DNA from: Luteipulveratus flavus
GTDB lineage: Bacteria > Actinomycetota > Actinomycetes > Actinomycetales > Dermatophilaceae
Strand: one strand, 5' to 3'
Length of the DNA stretch: 64,000 bases
NCBI RefSeq assembly: GCF_029080175.1
Contig: NZ_JARFJC010000031.1
The translations under genes were made by a program, and so were the position numbers. The stretch's first letter is position 1, and every line of letters begins with the position of its first letter. The notes under the pieces are model-generated. The model saw only the letters and a program-made list of their open reading frames with translations, had not been told where the DNA came from and made no database searches. Positions 32,900 to 41,395 of the stretch are shown piece by piece.

Positions 32900-32928
32900 A
32901 GGATAAATGACGGTTCGGACAGGAACAA
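32900..32928 (-). promoter_or_regulatory. sigma-70-type promoter of the DksA-like gene
   Basis: On the minus strand, TTGTTC (32928-32923) and TATCCT (32905-32900) are separated by exactly 17 bases, about 70 bases upstream of the ATG at 32830. A good match to a housekeeping promoter. Confidence 0.6.
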
Positions 32929-32972
32929 CGGTGACAGGCGCTCGCTGAGAATTTCCTGGCCCCCCGGACGGC

Positions 32973-33005
32973 GTGGTGCCCCCGCCCGGCGGGCGGGGGC
33001 ACCAC
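32973..33005 (-). terminator. divIVA terminator
   Basis: A perfect 15-bp stem (32973-32987 against 32991-33005, GTGGTGCCCCCGCCC) with a 3-base loop, 11 bases after the divIVA stop. It ends the division-cluster transcript. Confidence 0.88.
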
Positions 33006-33016
33006 GAACGTTCGGC

Positions 33017-34051
33017 TCAGGCCTTGGCGCCTGCGCCCTTGCCCTCCATCGGAGCGTGGTCCAGCTGCTTGAGCTGTCCCTCGATGTAGCCCTTGAGCTT
33101 GGTCCGGTAGTCCCGCTCGAACGTCCGCAGCTGCTCGATGTCGGCCGTCAGCCGATCGCGCTCGGTGTTGAGCTGGCCGAGGATCGTCGACTTCTTGGTC
33201 TCCGCCTCGCCCACGAGGGTGCTGGAGCGGTTCGTCGCGTCCTTGACGAGCGTGTCGTGCTTGGACTGGCCGGCGTTGATCAGCTCGTCGTGACGCGCCT
33301 GGCCCGTACGGATCAGCTCGTCGTGCTTCGCCTGACCCTGCTTGAGGAGCTCCTCGCGCTTGGAGGTCGCCTCACCGACGACCTTCTCGCGGTGCTGCTC
33401 GCCCTCGGAGATCAGCCGCGTCCGGGTGCTCTGCCCCTCGGACACGTGCTCGTCGTGCAGCCGCTGAGCAAGCGCGATGACGCCGGCCGCGTCGGAGTCG
33501 TTGCTCGCCGCGGCCTGCTGCGCGGGAGCCGCGGCGAACGCGGCGGACTGCTGGTTCGCGGCGTTCGCGCGCTGCCGAGCCTCGCGCTCGGCGGCCTCCG
33601 CCTTGTCGATGTCGGCGCGCACGCCGGACAGCCGGTCCTGCGCCTGCTTGGCCTGCGCCTCGAACTGCGCCTGCGCGTCCTTGGCGGCGCGAGCCGCCTC
33701 CTCGGCGCGAGCCGCCTCGGCCTTCACGGCCGCGAGCCGGTCCTGAGCTGCGCTCAGCTCACCAGCGATCTTGTCGGCGTCTCGGGAGCCGGCGGAGACC
33801 GGCGTCATGCCCGGAACCGCCGACGCGCCGGACGCGGACGAACCCGCCTGCTCCCGACCCGTCTGCCCCTTGGAGCGACGGCACTCCTCCAGCTTGGTGG
33901 TGAGGTCTTCGTTCTCGGCGTTCAGCCGACGAAGCTCCACGACGATCTCATCGAGGAAGTCGTCCACCTGGATCTCGTCGTAGCCGCTACGACCGAAACC
34001 CTTGGGCTTCGTGAACTCCTTCTTGACTACGTCCTCAGGCGTCAACGCCAT
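33017..34051 (-). CDS. divIVA: polar growth and division protein DivIVA/Wag31
   Basis: A cytoplasmic coiled-coil protein that marks poles and septa and directs wall synthesis. The N-terminal lipid-binding domain MALTPEDVVKKEFTKPKGF, then YDEIQVDDFLDEIVVELRRLN, is the family signature. The linker (about residues 60-95) is Ser/Gly-rich. A long helical part follows, containing nine successive 11-residue units (209-307). 344 residues is longer than Mycobacterium Wag31 (about 260). Ribosome-binding site GAGGTGAG precedes the ATG. A nested inverted repeat lies just upstream (34066-34091). Confidence 0.95.
   Translation of the reverse strand: MALTPEDVVKKEFTKPKGFGRSGYDEIQVDDFLDEIVVELRRLNAENEDLTTKLEECRRSKGQTGREQAGSSASGASAVPGMTPVSAGSRDADKIAGELSAAQDRLAAVKAEAARAEEAARAAKDAQAQFEAQAKQAQDRLSGVRADIDKAEAAEREARQRANAANQQSAAFAAAPAQQAAASNDSDAAGVIALAQRLHDEHVSEGQSTRTRLISEGEQHREKVVGEATSKREELLKQGQAKHDELIRTGQARHDELINAGQSKHDTLVKDATNRSSTLVGEAETKKSTILGQLNTERDRLTADIEQLRTFERDYRTKLKGYIEGQLKQLDHAPMEGKGAGAKA
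33131..33427 (-). repeat. hendecad (11-residue) repeats inside DivIVA
   Basis: Residues 209-307 fall into nine consecutive 11-residue units, clearest in KHDELIRTGQA, RHDELINAGQS and KHDTLVKDATN. Hendecads form a coiled coil with little supercoil twist, so this segment is likely a straight rod that spaces the N-terminal membrane-binding head from the C-terminus. Confidence 0.75.
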
Positions 34052-34065
34052 GTGTGCTCACCTCG

Positions 34066-34091
34066 GTAACCACGATGTGGTCGCCGGTTAC
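34066..34091. promoter_or_regulatory. nested inverted repeat in the divIVA leader
   Basis: GTAACC (34066-34071) and GGTTAC (34086-34091) enclose ACCAC (34069-34073) and GTGGT (34077-34081) around GAT. The element ends 15 bases before the divIVA start codon. It could be an operator or an mRNA hairpin; nothing else supports either. Confidence 0.35.
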
Positions 34092-34142
34092 GCGAACGTC
34101 CGCGAGCGCGTGACCTGCCGACCTAACGAATCTCTGTCGCCA

Positions 34143-34421
34143 TCACCTTAGAAGACGAAGAAGGAAAGAGACAGCCAGCACCAGGACGAGGAAGGCCAGG
34201 TCGAGGCGCACCTGCCCCAGACGCAGCGGAGGGATGATCCGTCGCAGCGCGCGCAGCGGCGGGTCGGTGATGGAGTAGACGACCTCGGCGAGGACCAGGA
34301 TCGGGCCCCGCGGCCGCCACTCCCGCGCCAGCACCTGCACCCAGTCCAGCACCAGCCGTGCGATGAGAACGATGAAGAACAGGTAGAGCAGGAGCGCGAG
34401 GATGGCGCGCACAGCGTTCAT
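34143..34421 (-). CDS. yggT: YggT-family membrane protein
   Basis: A 92-residue membrane protein with two transmembrane segments (about residues 5-25 and 70-90). Between them lies the conserved short stretch YSITDPPLRALRRIIPPLRLGQ typical of YggT. It sits between sepF and divIVA in nearly all actinobacteria; an osmotic or division-linked role is suspected, and the function is not settled. AGGAG lies about ten bases before the ATG. Confidence 0.92.
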   Translation of the reverse strand: MNAVRAILALLLYLFFIVLIARLVLDWVQVLAREWRPRGPILVLAEVVYSITDPPLRALRRIIPPLRLGQVRLDLAFLVLVLAVSFLLRLLR

Positions 34422-34476
34422 GGACGCAAGTCTCCTGGACGCGGGCCGTTACCGGACGCGCGGGGTCGGGCGGCCG

Positions 34477-35004
34477 TCAGGACTGGTTGAACAGCGCCGC
34501 GCGGGGTGCGTTCGACTCCGTCCCCGTGGTGGCGACCTCGACCGAGGACGGTGAGAGAAGAAACACCTTGCTGGTGACCCGCTCGATCGAGCCGTGCAGC
34601 CCGAAGACGAGCCCGGCGGCGAAGTCGACGAGCCGCTTGGCGTCGTTGTCGTCCATGTCGCTGAGGTTCATGATCACCGGGACGCCGTCGCGGAAGCTCT
34701 CCCCGATGTTCTTGGCCTCGTTGTAGGTGCGCGGGTGGATGGTCGTGATGCGGCTCAAGGACGCCACCTCCGAGTCGTGCAGCTCACGGACGGGTCGTGC
34801 CGCCGGGCCGCGCTGATGCAGCGGGGTGACCTCAGCGGACCGCTCGACCACCGGCTCGCGATCGTACGCGGCCTCGTCGTCGTAGTAGTCGGCCTGGTCG
34901 TCGTCGTAGTAGTAGTCGTCCCGCCGACCCTGAAGGTCGGGGTGGGCGGGATCGACCTCGGCCAGGCCGAGGTACTCCATCGTCTTGCGCAGCGCGCCGG
35001 CCAT
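34477..35004 (-). CDS. sepF: cell division protein SepF
   Basis: Tethers FtsZ to the membrane in actinobacteria, which lack FtsA. The 175-residue protein begins with a short amphipathic membrane-binding helix (MAGALRKTMEYLGLAE). An acidic Tyr/Asp-rich linker follows (YYYDDDQADYYDDEAAYD). The C-terminal FtsZ-binding domain (about 85-165) has ITTIHPRTYNEAKNIGESF and DAKRLVDFAAGLVFGL. AAGGAG precedes the ATG. Its partner is the FtsZ C-terminal peptide encoded upstream. Confidence 0.95.
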   Translation of the reverse strand: MAGALRKTMEYLGLAEVDPAHPDLQGRRDDYYYDDDQADYYDDEAAYDREPVVERSAEVTPLHQRGPAARPVRELHDSEVASLSRITTIHPRTYNEAKNIGESFRDGVPVIMNLSDMDDNDAKRLVDFAAGLVFGLHGSIERVTSKVFLLSPSSVEVATTGTESNAPRAALFNQS

Positions 35005-35078
35005 GTCCCGCTCCTTGGATCGTGCTGTCCGAGGACACCCTGCGTGAGCTCGAACGTGGTCGTCGTCCGTTCTCGACG

Positions 35079-35807
35079 CTACCGAAGGGCCGGACGAGAA
35101 CCGAGGATTGCGCTCCCGACACGCAGGTGTGTCGCACCCGCCGCGACCGCCTGCTCGAGGTCACCGCTCATACCGGCCGAGATCCAGGTCGCCCCAGGGT
35201 GATCCGCGATCAGGTCCTCGTGGGTCCGGTGGAGGCGTTCGAACGCCTCGGCCGGGTCGGCACCCAGCGGGGCGACCGCCATGAGGCCCCGCAGCCGCAG
35301 CGAGGCGCAGCCCTCGATCGTCGCGGCGAGGGCGAGGACGTCCGCCGGCGCCGCTCCGCCGCGACCGGCATCGTCGCCTGCGAGGTCCACCTGCACCGTC
35401 ACGTCGACGAGGCGACCCTCGCGCTCGGCACCGCGGTCCAGGGCACGGGCGACCTTGGCGCGGTCCACCGACTGCACGACGTCGGCGTACGCCGCGACGG
35501 CCCCCGCCTTGTTGCTCTGCAGCTGGCCGATGAAATGGGTCCGCAGGTCCTGCCGCGTCGCCGGCGCGAGCTCGGCGATCTTGTCGCTCGCCTCCTGGTG
35601 CCGGTTCTCGCCGATGTCGCGCACGCCCAGGGTCGCCAGCCGCTCGATGTCGCCGGCCGGGAAGTACTTGGTCACCACCACCAGGGTCAGCTCAGAGCGG
35701 TGCCGGCCGGCGGCGTCGCAGGCGGAGGCGACACGCTGCTCCACGGCGTCCAGCGAGTCACGCAGCTGCTGGGCACGACTGTCGCTCGGGCCGGCGCTGT
35801 CGGGCAT
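35079..35807 (-). CDS. yggS: pyridoxal phosphate homeostasis protein YggS
   Basis: A 242-residue PLP-binding protein of the YggS/PROSC family, which buffers free pyridoxal phosphate. LTLVVVTKYFPAGDI holds the PLP Lys, RDIGENRHQEASDKI and THFIGQLQSNKAGAV are the family motifs, and WISAGMSGDLEQAVAAGATHLRVGSAILG closes the barrel. ATG 35807 is chosen because GGGGAGG lies five bases upstream. The gap to pgeF is 17 bp, so they are co-transcribed. Standard place downstream of ftsZ. Confidence 0.93.
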   Translation of the reverse strand: MPDSAGPSDSRAQQLRDSLDAVEQRVASACDAAGRHRSELTLVVVTKYFPAGDIERLATLGVRDIGENRHQEASDKIAELAPATRQDLRTHFIGQLQSNKAGAVAAYADVVQSVDRAKVARALDRGAEREGRLVDVTVQVDLAGDDAGRGGAAPADVLALAATIEGCASLRLRGLMAVAPLGADPAEAFERLHRTHEDLIADHPGATWISAGMSGDLEQAVAAGATHLRVGSAILGSRPALR

Positions 35808-35824
35808 CGACGCCTCCCCGACCC

Positions 35825-36562
35825 TCAGTGGCTCTCGCGCTGCACGACGACCCCGGCGAACCGGCCGGTCCTCGGCTCGGCACGGTAGGAGTAGAGCGTC
35901 TCGGACTCCCGCGTACAGCCGGGCACCCAGGTCACCTCGGCACCCGCGGTCCGCAGCTGCTCGACCACGCCGGCAGCCACGTCGACGGCGGGGGTACCGG
36001 TCCAGCTCACCGCACCCGCCGAGGGGCTCGCGGCGACGGCTGCCTCGCGCATCGCCTCGGGCACCTCGTAGCAGCGGCCGCACACCGACGGGCCGACCGC
36101 AGCACTCACCTGCCGGGCGCCCAGCTGACGCATCCGGTCGACGGTCGCCGCGACGACACCGGCCGTCATCCCGGGACGTCCGGCGTGGACGGCGGCGACC
36201 AGACCGGCGTCCGGCGCCGAGAGCAGCACTGGCGTGCAGTCCGCGACCAGGACGACCAGAGCGAGGTCGGTGGCCGCAGTGATGACTGCGTCGTGCGGCT
36301 CGGCCTCCCCGGCCCGTGGGCCGTCGACGACCTCGACGTCGGCGCCGTGCACCTGGTTCATGAAGACGAGCCGGTCGCGGGGGACGCCGACCGCCTCGGC
36401 GAGGAGCCGTCGGTTGCGCTCGACGTCCTCGGGACGGTCGCCGACGTGGGCGCCGAGGTTCAGCCCGGTGTACGGAGCGCCGCTGACGCCACCGACCGCA
36501 TCGGTGAAGAACCGGTCGACCGGCGAGTCAGCCTCGTGGACGCGGTCCTGCCACGCGATCAC
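35825..36562 (-). CDS. pgeF: peptidoglycan editing factor PgeF (YfiH, DUF152)
   Basis: A 245-residue member of the multicopper-oxidase-like YfiH family. In E. coli the homologue corrects wrong amino acids in murein precursors; purine nucleoside phosphorylase activity is reported for others. The metal-binding residues are visible in NQVHGADV (His), VADCTPVLL (Cys) and AAVHAGRPGM (His). GTG 36562 begins 7 bp after the ftsZ stop. It belongs to the conserved ftsZ-pgeF-yggS-sepF string. Confidence 0.9.
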   Translation of the reverse strand: MIAWQDRVHEADSPVDRFFTDAVGGVSGAPYTGLNLGAHVGDRPEDVERNRRLLAEAVGVPRDRLVFMNQVHGADVEVVDGPRAGEAEPHDAVITAATDLALVVLVADCTPVLLSAPDAGLVAAVHAGRPGMTAGVVAATVDRMRQLGARQVSAAVGPSVCGRCYEVPEAMREAAVAASPSAGAVSWTGTPAVDVAAGVVEQLRTAGAEVTWVPGCTRESETLYSYRAEPRTGRFAGVVVQRESH

Positions 36563-36569
36563 ACTCAGG

Positions 36570-37877
36570 TCACTTCAAGAAGTCCGGGACGTCCAGGTCG
36601 TCCTTGTCGTCGAAGGTGACCTCGTGCGGAGGACGGGCCACCTGGCCCTGCTGCACGTGGCCCGGGACCGCCGCCGGGGCGGGGCGCTCGTCGTCCTCCG
36701 TCTCGGTCGGCGCCTGGGTCGGCACCGCCTGGACCGGGCGCTGCGGCGCGTGCACCTGACCGGGCTGCGGCTGCTGCGCCGGCGGCGTGGGCATCTGCGC
36801 GGGGGCCGGCACCTGCGGCTGCACCTGCTGGGGCTGCTGGTACTGAGCCGGAGCCGGCGCCGCGGTCCCCTGGCGTGCGGTGCTGCCCTGGATCTGCCCC
36901 AGGGCGCGGTCGTCCGAGCGCTTCTGCGGCGAACCGCCGTCGAAGCCGGCGGCGATCACGGTCACGCGCACCTCGTCGCCGAGGGCGTCGTCGATCACGG
37001 CGCCGAAGATGATGTTCGCCTCGGGGTGGGCGGCCTCCTGGACCAGCCGGGCCGCCTCGTTGATCTCGAACAGGCCGAGGTCGGAGCCACCCTGCACCGA
37101 CAGCAGCACGCCGTGAGCGCCGTCGATGCTGGCCTCGAGCAGGGGCGAGGAGATCGCGAGCTCGGCGGCCTGCACCGCGCGGTCCTCGCCGCGGGCGGAC
37201 CCGATGCCCATGAGCGCCGAGCCGGCGCCCTGCATCACCGACTTCACGTCGGCGAAGTCGAGGTTGATCAGGCCGGGCGTCGTGATCAGGTCGGTGATGC
37301 CCTGCACACCGGAGAGCAGCACCTGGTCGGCGCTGCGGAAGGCGTCCATCATGCTGACGTTCTTGTCGCTGATCGACAGCAGCCGGTCGTTCGGGATGAC
37401 GATGAGGGTGTCGACCTCCTCGCGCAGCGCGCCGATGCCGAGCTCGGCCTGGTTGGCGCGGCGGCGACCCTCGAAGGTGAAGGGCCGCGTGACGACACCG
37501 ATGGTGAGCGCGCCGATGCCCTTGGCGATCTTCGCGACCACGGGAGCGCCGCCGGTGCCGGTGCCGCCCCCCTCTCCGGCGGTGACGAACACCATGTCTG
37601 CGCCCTTGAGGACCTCTTCGATCTCCTCGGCGTGATCCTCGGCGGCCTTCTTGCCGACCTCCGGGTCCGCGCCGGCGCCGAGGCCTCGGGTGAGCTCACG
37701 GCCGACGTCGAGCTTGACGTCGGCGTCGCTCATCAGCAGCGCCTGGGCGTCGGTGTTGATCGCGATGAACTCGACACCCTTCAGGCCCACCTCGATCATC
37801 CGGTTGATGGCGTTGACGCCTCCGCCGCCGATGCCGACGACCTTGATGACGGCCAGGTAGTTCTGGGGAGTTGCCAC
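36570..37877 (-). CDS. ftsZ: cell division GTPase FtsZ
   Basis: A tubulin homologue that forms the Z-ring; 435 residues. The GTPase domain begins VVGIGGGGVNAINRMIE, and GEGGGTGTGGAPVVA is the tubulin signature loop. NLDFADVKSVMQ belongs to the T7 synergy region that completes the GTP site. A long Gln/Pro-rich linker (about residues 315-400) precedes the C-terminal peptide DDLDVPDFLK that SepF binds. GTG 37877 was chosen as it gives the family N-terminus; the upstream in-frame extension is not protein-like. It is preceded by a 247-base gap with a hairpin, so ftsZ probably has its own promoter as well as read-through from the dcw operon. Confidence 0.97.
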   Translation of the reverse strand: MATPQNYLAVIKVVGIGGGGVNAINRMIEVGLKGVEFIAINTDAQALLMSDADVKLDVGRELTRGLGAGADPEVGKKAAEDHAEEIEEVLKGADMVFVTAGEGGGTGTGGAPVVAKIAKGIGALTIGVVTRPFTFEGRRRANQAELGIGALREEVDTLIVIPNDRLLSISDKNVSMMDAFRSADQVLLSGVQGITDLITTPGLINLDFADVKSVMQGAGSALMGIGSARGEDRAVQAAELAISSPLLEASIDGAHGVLLSVQGGSDLGLFEINEAARLVQEAAHPEANIIFGAVIDDALGDEVRVTVIAAGFDGGSPQKRSDDRALGQIQGSTARQGTAAPAPAQYQQPQQVQPQVPAPAQMPTPPAQQPQPGQVHAPQRPVQAVPTQAPTETEDDERPAPAAVPGHVQQGQVARPPHEVTFDDKDDLDVPDFLK

Positions 37878-38040
37878 GAGTGAGGGCCTTTCGCAATGCG
37901 GTGGTGTCACGAGGTTCGACCTCTGGTCGAGCCACAAGCTGTCCACGTGACTCGTGCGCCGATCATGTCGCGTCTCGTTGTGCTCCTGTGGGTGCGACAC
38001 GCACGCACGGGCCGGTAGCGGATTTCGGCATGCTACGCGA

Positions 38041-38080
38041 GGTTCCCGAGGTGACACGAGTCTCAACCTCACCTCGAACC
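38041..38080 (-). terminator. hairpin between ftsQ and ftsZ (partial terminator or attenuator)
   Basis: GGTTC-CC-GAGGTGA (38041-38054) pairs with TCACCTC-GAACC (38069-38080), 12 bp with a 2-base bulge and a 14-base loop, about 45 bases after the ftsQ stop. It could end part of the upstream transcript and so set the ratio of ftsZ to the mur/fts genes. The remaining 160 bases before ftsZ show no clear promoter that I would defend. Confidence 0.5.
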
Positions 38081-38124
38081 TGACGGCGCACCGGGGCCGG
38101 CCGCGACACGCCGACGGCGCCCGG

Positions 38125-38847
38125 TCAGGACAGCACGGGACGCTCCGGGCTGCTGATGTCCAGCACTCGCGCCTTCTCGGTCGCGGCCGTCGGCAGCATC
38201 GTGCGCAGGGCGCGGGCCTTCAGCGCGCCGTCGTCGGCGTCGCCCCACCGCACCTGCAGACCGCTGAGCGTGAAGGTGACCCACCCGCTGCGATCCGCCG
38301 CGACACCGGAGACCTGCGGCCGCAGATCGGCACCCAGCGCGTCCATCACGGCGACCAGCGCGTTCAGGCCGGGCTTGCTCGCCGGGTTGCGGACGTCGGG
38401 GACCGGGACGATCGGCAGCCGCGAGCCGTCCGGACGAGCCACCGTCCCGTACGGCGTCCCGTGGGAGTCGATGAGGTGGAGCGCGCCGTCCGGCGTCCGG
38501 GCGAGGAGGACGGGCGTACGCGGCGTGACGTGGACGACGAGCGTGGAGGGGAAGGACCGCGAGACCTCGACCTGCTCGACCTCGCCCAGGGCGGCCACCG
38601 ACCGCCGGACCGCGCCGGTGTCCACCCTGACGAGGGGACGGCCGAGAGCACCCGCGCCGGCGCGCTGCACCTGGGTGGCCAGCGCGGGGGTGCCGCCGTC
38701 GACCCGGATCCGGTGCACGCTCACGTACGAGCTGAACCACACCGCCCAGCCGGCGGCACCGACCGTGAGGAGGACGACCGTCGCCAGCAGGAGGCGCCGG
38801 CGTCGCACGGACCGGACGTCGGCGCGGTCGACCCGCCGGGCGCTCAC
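38125..38847 (-). CDS. ftsQ: cell division protein FtsQ
   Basis: A bitopic membrane protein linking septum proteins; 240 residues. A basic cytoplasmic head is followed by one transmembrane helix (about residues 20-40). The POTRA domain has YVSVHRIRVDGGTPALATQVQ, and the FtsQ/DivIB beta domain has VEQVEVSRSFPSTLVVHVTPRTPV. The GTG overlaps the murC stop (GTGA). It is the last gene before the hairpin that precedes ftsZ. Confidence 0.93.
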   Translation of the reverse strand: MSARRVDRADVRSVRRRRLLLATVVLLTVGAAGWAVWFSSYVSVHRIRVDGGTPALATQVQRAGAGALGRPLVRVDTGAVRRSVAALGEVEQVEVSRSFPSTLVVHVTPRTPVLLARTPDGALHLIDSHGTPYGTVARPDGSRLPIVPVPDVRNPASKPGLNALVAVMDALGADLRPQVSGVAADRSGWVTFTLSGLQVRWGDADDGALKARALRTMLPTAATEKARVLDISSPERPVLS

Positions 38848-40289
38848 GGGCCCGTCGCGGATCCGGCTGCGAGCCGTTCCAGGATGCGCGGTCCGAGGCC
38901 GGTCACGTCGCCGGCGCCGACGGTCAGGACGAGGTCGCCCGGACGGACGGCCTCGACGACCGCGTCGACCGCGTCGTCGTGATCGGCCGCGAACGTCGCA
39001 CCGGGCACCTGGTCGGAGACGAGGCGACCCGACACGCCCGGCACGGGCGCCTCGCGCGCGCCGTACACGTCCATCACGACGGCATGGTCGGCCAGTCGCA
39101 GTGCGTGCGCGAGACCGTCGGCGGCGTGCTGGGTCCGCGAGTACAGATGAGGCTGGAACAGCACCACGAGCCGGCCGCCTTCGCGCAGGGCCAGACCGGT
39201 GCGGACGACGGCCTCGAGCTTTCCCGGGTTGTGGGCGTAGTCGTCCACCACGCGGACGCCGGCCGTCTCACCACGCGGCTCGAACCGCCGGGCCGTGCCC
39301 CGGAACGACGCGAGGCCGGCCACCGCACGCTCGGGGCTGAGGCCGAGCCCGGCGGTGAGAGCGAGTGCCACGCCCGCGGCGTTCAGCACGTTATGGGCAC
39401 CGGGAACCTTCAAGGTCAACGGGAGGGTCACGCCGCCGGGGAAGGTCAGCACCGCTCCCCAGTCGAAGCCGCTGCCCGACTCCTGGTCCACCCGCAGGTC
39501 GGCGGCCGCGCTGCGCCCGTAGGTGAGGACCCGCTCCCCCGCCGCCCGGCGCGCCGCGGCCAGGGCGGCGCTCCCCTTGTCGTCGGCGCAGGCGACGAGC
39601 AGGCCGCCCGGGCGGATCGTCCCGGCGAACTCGGCGTACGCCGCGTGCAGCCGGTCGCTCGTCCCGTAGAAGTCCAGGTGGTCGTCGCGGATGTTCGTGA
39701 CGATCGCGACCTCGGGGCGGTAGACCACGAAGGAGCCGTCGCTCTCGTCGGCCTCGACCACGAAGGCCGGACCGCCGCCCGGCGCCGCGTTGACCCCCAC
39801 GCCCGCGATGTCGGCGCCGATAGCGAAGGAGGGGTCGGCACCGGCGTGCCGCAGCGCCGCGACCGCCATGCCACTCGTGGTCGTCTTGCCGTTCGCGCCC
39901 GCGACGGCAAGACCCTCGCGGTCGCCCATCAGCACGGCGAGCGCCTGGGACCGGTGCAGGACCGCCATTCCGCGGCGCCGGACCTCGGCGAGCTCGGGAT
40001 TGTCCTCGCGGATCGCCGAGGACACGACGACGACCGCGTCGTCCGGGACGGCGTCGAGGTTCGCGGCGGCGTAGCCCACGGCGACCCGGGCGCCGGCGCT
40101 GCGCAGGGACGCCAGCACCGGCACGTCGTTGTTGTCCGACCCGCTCAGCGGCACGCCCCTGGCCAGGAGCAGGCGCGCGACACCGGACATGCCGGAGCCG
40201 CCGACGGCGATCATGTGGACCGCCGCGAGGTCGGAGACGGCCGGGAGCGGCGCGGCGAAGTCGAACCGGTCGTTGACGCCGTCGGGCAT
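38844..40289 (-). CDS. murC: UDP-N-acetylmuramate-L-alanine ligase MurC
   Basis: Adds the first L-Ala to UDP-MurNAc. The 481-residue protein shows IAVGGSGMSGVARLL (UDP-MurNAc Rossmann domain), VAGANGKTTTSGM (ATP loop), VEADESDGSF (Mg-binding Glu), and DDYAHNPGKLEAV in the C-terminal ligase domain. The start shares one base with the murG stop (TGATG), so the pair is coupled. Cytoplasmic. Confidence 0.96.
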   Translation of the reverse strand: MPDGVNDRFDFAAPLPAVSDLAAVHMIAVGGSGMSGVARLLLARGVPLSGSDNNDVPVLASLRSAGARVAVGYAAANLDAVPDDAVVVVSSAIREDNPELAEVRRRGMAVLHRSQALAVLMGDREGLAVAGANGKTTTSGMAVAALRHAGADPSFAIGADIAGVGVNAAPGGGPAFVVEADESDGSFVVYRPEVAIVTNIRDDHLDFYGTSDRLHAAYAEFAGTIRPGGLLVACADDKGSAALAAARRAAGERVLTYGRSAAADLRVDQESGSGFDWGAVLTFPGGVTLPLTLKVPGAHNVLNAAGVALALTAGLGLSPERAVAGLASFRGTARRFEPRGETAGVRVVDDYAHNPGKLEAVVRTGLALREGGRLVVLFQPHLYSRTQHAADGLAHALRLADHAVVMDVYGAREAPVPGVSGRLVSDQVPGATFAADHDDAVDAVVEAVRPGDLVLTVGAGDVTGLGPRILERLAAGSATGP

Positions 40290-41395
40290 CAGGCGCCGCC
40301 CGTCCCGGCGGCGACCGCGGTCTCGATGAGATCGACCAGGCGTTCGTCTGCGTCCCGGTGCCCGTGCCGCGAGGCGACGGCCGCGAGCTGCTGCAACCGG
40401 GCGGCGTCCTGCGCCAGCGCGGGCACGTGCTCGGCCACCCACTCCGGGGTGAAGTCGTCGTCGTCGACCAGGACCGCACCGCCGTCGTCGACGACGGCCT
40501 GGGCGTTCAACCGCTGCTCACCGTTGCCGATCGGCAGCGGGACGAACACCGCCGGCAGCCCGACGGTCGTGGTCTCGCACACCATGTTGCCGCCCGAGCG
40601 CGTCACGACCAGGTCGGCGGCCGCGTAGGCCAGATCCATCCGGTCGGCGTACTCCTGGACGACGTACGGCGCCTGCCCCGGCTCTCCCGGTCCGGGATCG
40701 AAGCCCTTGCCCTGACCCGTCACGTGCAGCACCTGCACGCCGGATCCACGCAGCAGGCCGACCTGAGCGCGGAACGCCTCGTTGATCCGCTGCGCGCCGA
40801 GCGAGCCGCCCGTCACCAGCACGGTGGGGAGTCCGTCCTGCAGACCGAGGGTGCGCAGGGCCTCGGGCCGAGCCGCTGCCCGGTCCAGCCGGGTGATCTG
40901 GCGTCGCAGCGGCATGCCGATCAGCTCCGCACCCGGAAGGCGGGTGATCTCGAAGGTCTTGGCGACGTGGGTGGTGTACCGGATGCCGAGCTTCGTGGCC
41001 ATGCCGACGATCGCGTTGCCCTCGTGGACGACGATCGGGATGCGCTTGCGGGCGGCGAGGTAGGCGGGCGGGCAGACGAACCCGCCGAAGCCGACCACGG
41101 CCTGCGGCTCGACCTCGTCCAGGATGCGCCGGGTCTGACGGACCGCACGCGGCAGCGCGACCGGGAACCGCAGCGCGTCCAGGTCGGGGCGACGCGGGAA
41201 GGCGACCTTGGGGATGACGCGCAGGTCGTACCCGCGCTCCGGCACGAGCCGCTCCTCCAGACCACCGCGGCTGCCGAGCACGGTGATCCGGACGCCCGGA
41301 TGGCGGTCGCGGAGGGCGTCGGCGGTGGCGAGCAACGGCGACACATGACCGGCCGTCCCTCCACCAGCGAGCACGACGGAGGACAGATCGGTCAC
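40289..41395 (-). CDS. murG: MurG glycosyltransferase
   Basis: Transfers GlcNAc to lipid I to make lipid II at the inner face of the membrane; 368 residues. GGGTAGHVSPLLA is the N-terminal acceptor loop, VTGGSLGAQRINEAF starts the donor domain, and VTRSGGNMVCETTTVGLPAVFVPLPIGNGEQRLNA is the UDP-GlcNAc site. GTG 41395 overlaps the ftsW stop (GTGA) and has AAGGAGA just upstream. Confidence 0.96.
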   Translation of the reverse strand: MTDLSSVVLAGGGTAGHVSPLLATADALRDRHPGVRITVLGSRGGLEERLVPERGYDLRVIPKVAFPRRPDLDALRFPVALPRAVRQTRRILDEVEPQAVVGFGGFVCPPAYLAARKRIPIVVHEGNAIVGMATKLGIRYTTHVAKTFEITRLPGAELIGMPLRRQITRLDRAAARPEALRTLGLQDGLPTVLVTGGSLGAQRINEAFRAQVGLLRGSGVQVLHVTGQGKGFDPGPGEPGQAPYVVQEYADRMDLAYAAADLVVTRSGGNMVCETTTVGLPAVFVPLPIGNGEQRLNAQAVVDDGGAVLVDDDDFTPEWVAEHVPALAQDAARLQQLAAVASRHGHRDADERLVDLIETAVAAGTGGA

